Origin: Smithellaceae bacterium
Lineage (GTDB): Bacteria > Desulfobacterota > Syntrophia > Syntrophales > Smithellaceae
Length of the DNA stretch: 9,029 nucleotides
Direction of reading: 5' to 3'
Assembly (NCBI GenBank): GCA_028704195.1
Contig: JAQVLL010000057.1
Span: 1-9,029 of the forward strand
Shown here in pieces: positions 6,112-9,029 of this stretch. The notes under the pieces are model-generated. The model saw only the letters and a program-made list of their open reading frames with translations, did no database searches and was not told the DNA's origin. Position 1 is the stretch's first letter, and every line of letters begins with the position of its first letter. The translations under genes and the position numbers were made by a program.

Positions 6112-6159
6112 GTGTTAATACTCCTAATACATTGAATTCAAATTAAAAGGAGGACAAAC

Positions 6160-7347
6160 ATGGCGAATTCAGACACTCCCTTACTCGATGAATTGGAAAA
6201 GGGGAAATGGCCCAGCTTCGTCAAGGATATGAAACAGGCCGCCCAGAAGAATCCCATGGCCAGGGATCTTATCCGGCAGTTGGAGCTGTCGTACAAGGAT
6301 AAGATCGGCCATTGGAAACACGGAGGCATCGTGGGCGTCAGGGGCTACGGCTCCGGCGTCATCGGGCGCTACTCGGACCGCCCGGACCTGTTCCCTAACG
6401 TTCAGGCGTTCCACACAATGCGGGTTAATCACCCGACAGGCTGGTTCTACAAGACGGACACTCTGCGCAAACTCTGCGACATCTGGGACAAGCACGGCAG
6501 CGGACTCACGAACATGCACGGCTCCACAGGTGACGCCATTCTACTGGGAACAACGACGAACCATCTCCAAGCCTGCTTTGACGATCTCTCTTCAGCCGGC
6601 TTTGACCTTGGCGGATCCGGTTCAGCCCTGCGCACGCCCAGCGCCTGCGTCGGTCCGGCTCGCTGCGAATGGGCCTGCATCGACAGCCTCGACATCTGCT
6701 ACGACATCACAATGACATACCAGGATCAAATCCACCGCCCCATGTTCCCCTACAAATTCAAGATCAAAGTTTCCGCCTGCGCGAACGACTGCGTGTCATC
6801 CATCGCCCGTTCCGACCTGTCGATCATCGGAACCTGGAAGGACGATATTCAGATCAATCCACAGGAAGTCCTCACCTATGCGTCAAGGATCAACATCCAA
6901 AAAGAAGTCTGTGATCTGTGCCCGACGCGCTGCATGGAATGGAACGGCCGGGATCTGAAAATCTACAACGAGGACTGCACACGCTGCATGCACTGCATCA
7001 ACCTGATGCCGAAGGCCCTGCGGCCCGGAAAGGAAAAGGGCGCAACCATACTTGTCGGCGGCAAGGCACCCATCGTCAAGGGCGCGCTCCTGTCCTGGGT
7101 CATCGTACCGTTCATGAAGCTTGAGCCGCCCTACGATGAACTGAAAAGCCTCATCGAACGCATCCAGGACTGGTGGGACGAAAACGGCAAATCGCGCGAG
7201 CGGCTGGGCGAGCTCATCACCCGGCTGGGCATGCGCGTCTTTTTGAAGGCCGTCGGGCTTCAAGCGGTACCCCAGATGGTTAAGGCGCCGCGGACAAATC
7301 CCTACGTCTTTTTCTGGCCGGAAGACATCAAGAAGGAGGTAAAGTAA
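6160..7347 (+). CDS. dsrA: Dissimilatory sulfite reductase subunit alpha
   Basis: DsrA of the cytoplasmic DsrAB complex, which reduces sulfite with electrons passed through its ferredoxin domain to the siroheme-[4Fe-4S] centre, producing DsrC-trisulfide and finally sulfide. The protein has 395 residues, near the short end of the family range. Siroheme/cluster cysteines are visible as CVGPARC (C163, C169) and CANDC (C207, C211), the CX5C and CX3C pattern. The inserted ferredoxin domain (about 245-290) carries C251, C254 and C258 and then CTRCMHC (C273, C276, C279) leading into NLMPKAL. Residues such as KIGHWKHGGIVGVRGYGSGVIGRYSD are near-identical to DsrA of Desulfobacterota. AGGAGG (6148-6153) lies six bases before the ATG. 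The operon continues directly into dsrB. Confidence 0.98.
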   Translation: MANSDTPLLDELEKGKWPSFVKDMKQAAQKNPMARDLIRQLELSYKDKIGHWKHGGIVGVRGYGSGVIGRYSDRPDLFPNVQAFHTMRVNHPTGWFYKTDTLRKLCDIWDKHGSGLTNMHGSTGDAILLGTTTNHLQACFDDLSSAGFDLGGSGSALRTPSACVGPARCEWACIDSLDICYDITMTYQDQIHRPMFPYKFKIKVSACANDCVSSIARSDLSIIGTWKDDIQINPQEVLTYASRINIQKEVCDLCPTRCMEWNGRDLKIYNEDCTRCMHCINLMPKALRPGKEKGATILVGGKAPIVKGALLSWVIVPFMKLEPPYDELKSLIERIQDWWDENGKSRERLGELITRLGMRVFLKAVGLQAVPQMVKAPRTNPYVFFWPEDIKKEVK

Positions 7348-7348
7348 A

Positions 7349-8410
7349 ATGGCAAAAACGGACATCGGCCCCCCTGATTATAAAACCATGCTGCCTCCCG
7401 TCATCCAGAAAAATTACGGGAAATGGCTCTACCACGAAATCCTGAAACCGGGCGTCCTGATGCACATCTCCCAGTCCGGAGAGGCACTCTACAGTATACG
7501 CGCCGGATCACCCCGGCTGGTTTCTACGGATCACATCCGCGAAATCTGCGACATCGCCGAAAAATACTGTGATGGCTTCCTGCGATTCACCAGCCGTCAC
7601 AACATCGAGTTTCTGCTGGATGACAAGGATAGGATCGAACCGTTGATCGATGAACTGAAAAACCGCGGCTACCCGGTGGGCGGCACAGGACACTCCATCT
7701 CCAACATCGTCCATACGCAGGGGTGGGTGCACTGTCACACGCCGGCGACGGACGCCTCCGGCCCTGTTAAGGCGCTGATGGACGAAATTTACGACTACTT
7801 TGTGACGGCGACACTGCCTGCGCACGTCCGGATTGCGCTGGCCTGCTGCCTGAACATGTGCGGTGCCGTACACTGCTCCGACATTGCCATCCTGGGCATC
7901 CACCGAACGGTGCCCAAAGTCGACAACACGCGCGTTCCCAACGTCTGTGAGATTCCGTCGACCGTGGCCTCCTGCCCGACGGGCGCCATCCGGGGCGACA
8001 TGAAGAATAAGAGCGTCGCCGTCAATGAAGAGAAATGCATGTACTGCGGTAACTGCTACACGGTTTGCCCGGCGATGCCGATTGCCGATCCCGACAACGA
8101 CGGGATCTCCATCTGGGTTGGCGGCAAGGTATCGAATGCCCGCAGTGTTCCCATGTTCTCCAAGCTGGCGATTCCGTTTCTCCCGAACAACCCGCCGCGC
8201 TGGCCGGAGGTCGTGCATGCGGTCAAGAATATCATTGAAGTATACGCGACCCATGCCCGGAAGCATGAACGCATCGGTGAGTGGATCAATCGTGTTGGCT
8301 GGGAACGCTTCTTCAGTCTGACGGGCATCCCGTTTACGGACCAGCACATCGATGACTTTGACCTGGCTACGGAGACGTTCCGAACGTCTACGCAGTTCAA
8401 ATGGAGGTAG
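7349..8410 (+). CDS. dsrB: Dissimilatory sulfite reductase subunit beta
   Basis: DsrB partners DsrA in the heterotetrameric sulfite reductase and carries the catalytically active siroheme. Length 353 residues, normal for the family. VHCHTPATDASGPVKALMDE (around C129) and ACCLNMCGAVHCSDIAILG (C166, C167, C171, C176) form the siroheme and cluster-binding region; the ferredoxin domain has VASCPTGAI (C209) and KCMYCGNCYTVCP (C230, C233, C236, C240). The C-terminus ends in TSTQFKWR, as in other DsrB proteins that place their tail near the DsrC channel. It begins two codon-spacings after dsrA (one base between stop and ATG), with AAGGAGG (7333-7339) nine bases upstream inside the end of dsrA, which indicates coupled translation. 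Confidence 0.98.
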   Translation: MAKTDIGPPDYKTMLPPVIQKNYGKWLYHEILKPGVLMHISQSGEALYSIRAGSPRLVSTDHIREICDIAEKYCDGFLRFTSRHNIEFLLDDKDRIEPLIDELKNRGYPVGGTGHSISNIVHTQGWVHCHTPATDASGPVKALMDEIYDYFVTATLPAHVRIALACCLNMCGAVHCSDIAILGIHRTVPKVDNTRVPNVCEIPSTVASCPTGAIRGDMKNKSVAVNEEKCMYCGNCYTVCPAMPIADPDNDGISIWVGGKVSNARSVPMFSKLAIPFLPNNPPRWPEVVHAVKNIIEVYATHARKHERIGEWINRVGWERFFSLTGIPFTDQHIDDFDLATETFRTSTQFKWR

Positions 8411-8412
8411 TT

Positions 8413-8637
8413 ATGAGCGAGGACCTGAAGGTACGCGTCACGAACCTGTTCCGGGAGAAGTCCCGGGGCGACAAGAAGATGTTTTACATCCGCGACGTCA
8501 CGAAGTGGCTCCCCAATGAGGACCGCCACGCCGTTCAGAACGTCGTAAAGGAGCTTTTGGAGGAAGAAGTGCTGAAATACTGGTCGAGCGGCAGCTCAAC
8601 TTACATCATGCTTGCGGAATTCTTTCCCAAGGAATGA
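8413..8637 (+). CDS. dsrD: DsrD, activator of DsrAB
   Basis: A 74-residue winged-helix protein that, from published work on the family, acts as an allosteric activator of DsrAB rather than as a DNA-binding regulator. Its presence is a marker of sulfate/sulfite reducers as opposed to sulfur oxidisers. The sequence MSEDLKVRVTNLFREKS, then KMFYIRDVTKWLP, VQNVVKELLEEEVLKYWSSG and a C-terminal beta-wing strand STYIMLAEF matches the family over its whole length. The start at 8413 is chosen over the in-frame ATG at 8401 because 8401 lies inside dsrB, and GGAGG (8403-8407) sits five bases before 8413. Two bases separate the dsrB stop from this ATG. Confidence 0.96.
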   Translation: MSEDLKVRVTNLFREKSRGDKKMFYIRDVTKWLPNEDRHAVQNVVKELLEEEVLKYWSSGSSTYIMLAEFFPKE

Positions 8638-8654
8638 TGAACCCGGGGTGAAGG

Positions 8655-9029
8655 ATGATGAAAAGACAATGCCCGCGTTTCATTGTGGCCGCCCTGCGTG
8701 GTGGGGCGGGAAAAACGACCCTGTCCGTGGCAATGACCGTCGCCTTGCGCAAGCAGGGCATTCCTGTCGCCCCTTTCAAAAAGGGGCCGGACTATATTGA
8801 CGCTGCCTGGTTGTCTCAGGCGGCATCCGGCCACTGCTATAACCTGGACACCTTTCTCATGGGCAACGATCAGGTCGTCCGCTCTTTTTCGCGTCACGCC
8901 GTGGACGGTGCCGTTTCCATCATTGAAGGCAATCGGGGGCTTTTCGACGGCGTCAATGCCGCCGGGGAATTCAGTACGGCCCAGCTTGCGAAACTTCTTC
9001 AGGCTCCGGTCATTTTAGTCGTCGACTGC
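8655..9029 (+). CDS. dsrN: Cobyrinate a,c-diamide synthase homologue DsrN (3' truncated by window edge)
   Basis: The first 125 codons of a CbiA/CobB-family glutamine amidotransferase; the frame runs off the end. Visible motifs are the nucleotide-binding loop RGGAGKTT (15-22), the substrate region FKKGPDYIDAAWL (41-53), NLDTFLM (63-69) and EGNRGLFDG (91-99). In the dsr operon this homologue is called DsrN and is thought to amidate siroheme to the siroheme amide found in DsrAB. A stand-alone cobalamin role is possible but the position 17 bases after dsrD favours DsrN. The start is ATG 8655, with ATG 8658 as an alternative; GGGGTGAAGG (8645-8654) provides a loose Shine-Dalgarno sequence. Confidence 0.92.
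   Translation, partial: MMKRQCPRFIVAALRGGAGKTTLSVAMTVALRKQGIPVAPFKKGPDYIDAAWLSQAASGHCYNLDTFLMGNDQVVRSFSRHAVDGAVSIIEGNRGLFDGVNAAGEFSTAQLAKLLQAPVILVVDC

Noticed and set aside
7508..8347. Long minus-strand frame (279 codons) opposite dsrB
   Set aside because: Antisense shadow caused by the GC-rich third positions of dsrB, with Asp/Arg/Val-rich low-complexity translation and no start signal.
1..9029. CRISPR array, tRNA, rRNA, riboswitch or toxin-antitoxin pair
   Set aside because: No regularly spaced repeats, no cloverleaf-forming sequence, no recognisable riboswitch core and no paired small genes were found on either strand.

Overview
The window comes from the chromosome of a sulfate- or sulfite-reducing anaerobe, most likely a member of the Desulfobacterota (former Deltaproteobacteria). 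The right third carries the start of the dissimilatory sulfite reductase operon in the order dsrA-dsrB-dsrD-dsrN. The presence of dsrD and the reductive-type DsrAB sequences point to a sulfite reducer rather than a sulfur oxidiser. I cannot fix the genus from sequence alone.

Layout from left to right. (1) Bases 1 to about 716 are the right end of an insertion sequence: the C-terminal 215 residues of a DDE (rve-type) transposase, followed by two diverged copies of a ~25-bp repeat that look like transposase-binding or terminal sequence. (2) A TetR-family regulator is on the minus strand (791-1480). (3) A 378-bp divergent intergenic region holds a strong sigma70-like promoter pointing right, a perfect 14-bp palindrome just upstream of it, and a possible remnant of a membrane-protein gene on the minus strand. 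(4) A 1112-codon ORF (1859-5197) encodes a glycyl radical enzyme activase (radical SAM, residues ~28-275) fused in frame to a complete glycyl radical enzyme (~286-1112, active-site Cys714 in GCVEP, radical Gly1089 in RVAGY). (5) A convergent gene encodes a small TRL-like lipoprotein (5254-5580, minus). (6) About 580 bp without a convincing gene contain a 32-bp interrupted palindrome and, next to dsrA, a TTGACA promoter overlaid with short palindromes. (7) dsrA, dsrB, dsrD and the start of dsrN follow, tightly packed and each with a ribosome-binding site.

How the genes may work together: DsrAB reduces sulfite on siroheme-[4Fe-4S], DsrD activates DsrAB, and DsrN is a cobyrinate a,c-diamide synthase homologue thought to amidate the siroheme. 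These genes form one transcription unit that starts near 6090. The TetR gene and the fusion gene are divergent, so the regulator is a natural candidate to control the fusion. The substrate of the glycyl radical enzyme cannot be named from the sequence: the Cys-Val-Glu active site argues for a diol-dehydratase or decarboxylase-like (lyase) chemistry and against pyruvate formate-lyase or fumarate-adding enzymes. The most unusual object in the window is this activase-enzyme fusion. The activase part also lacks the ferredoxin-like insert that most non-PFL activases have, and no in-frame ATG exists near the junction that could produce the enzyme alone.
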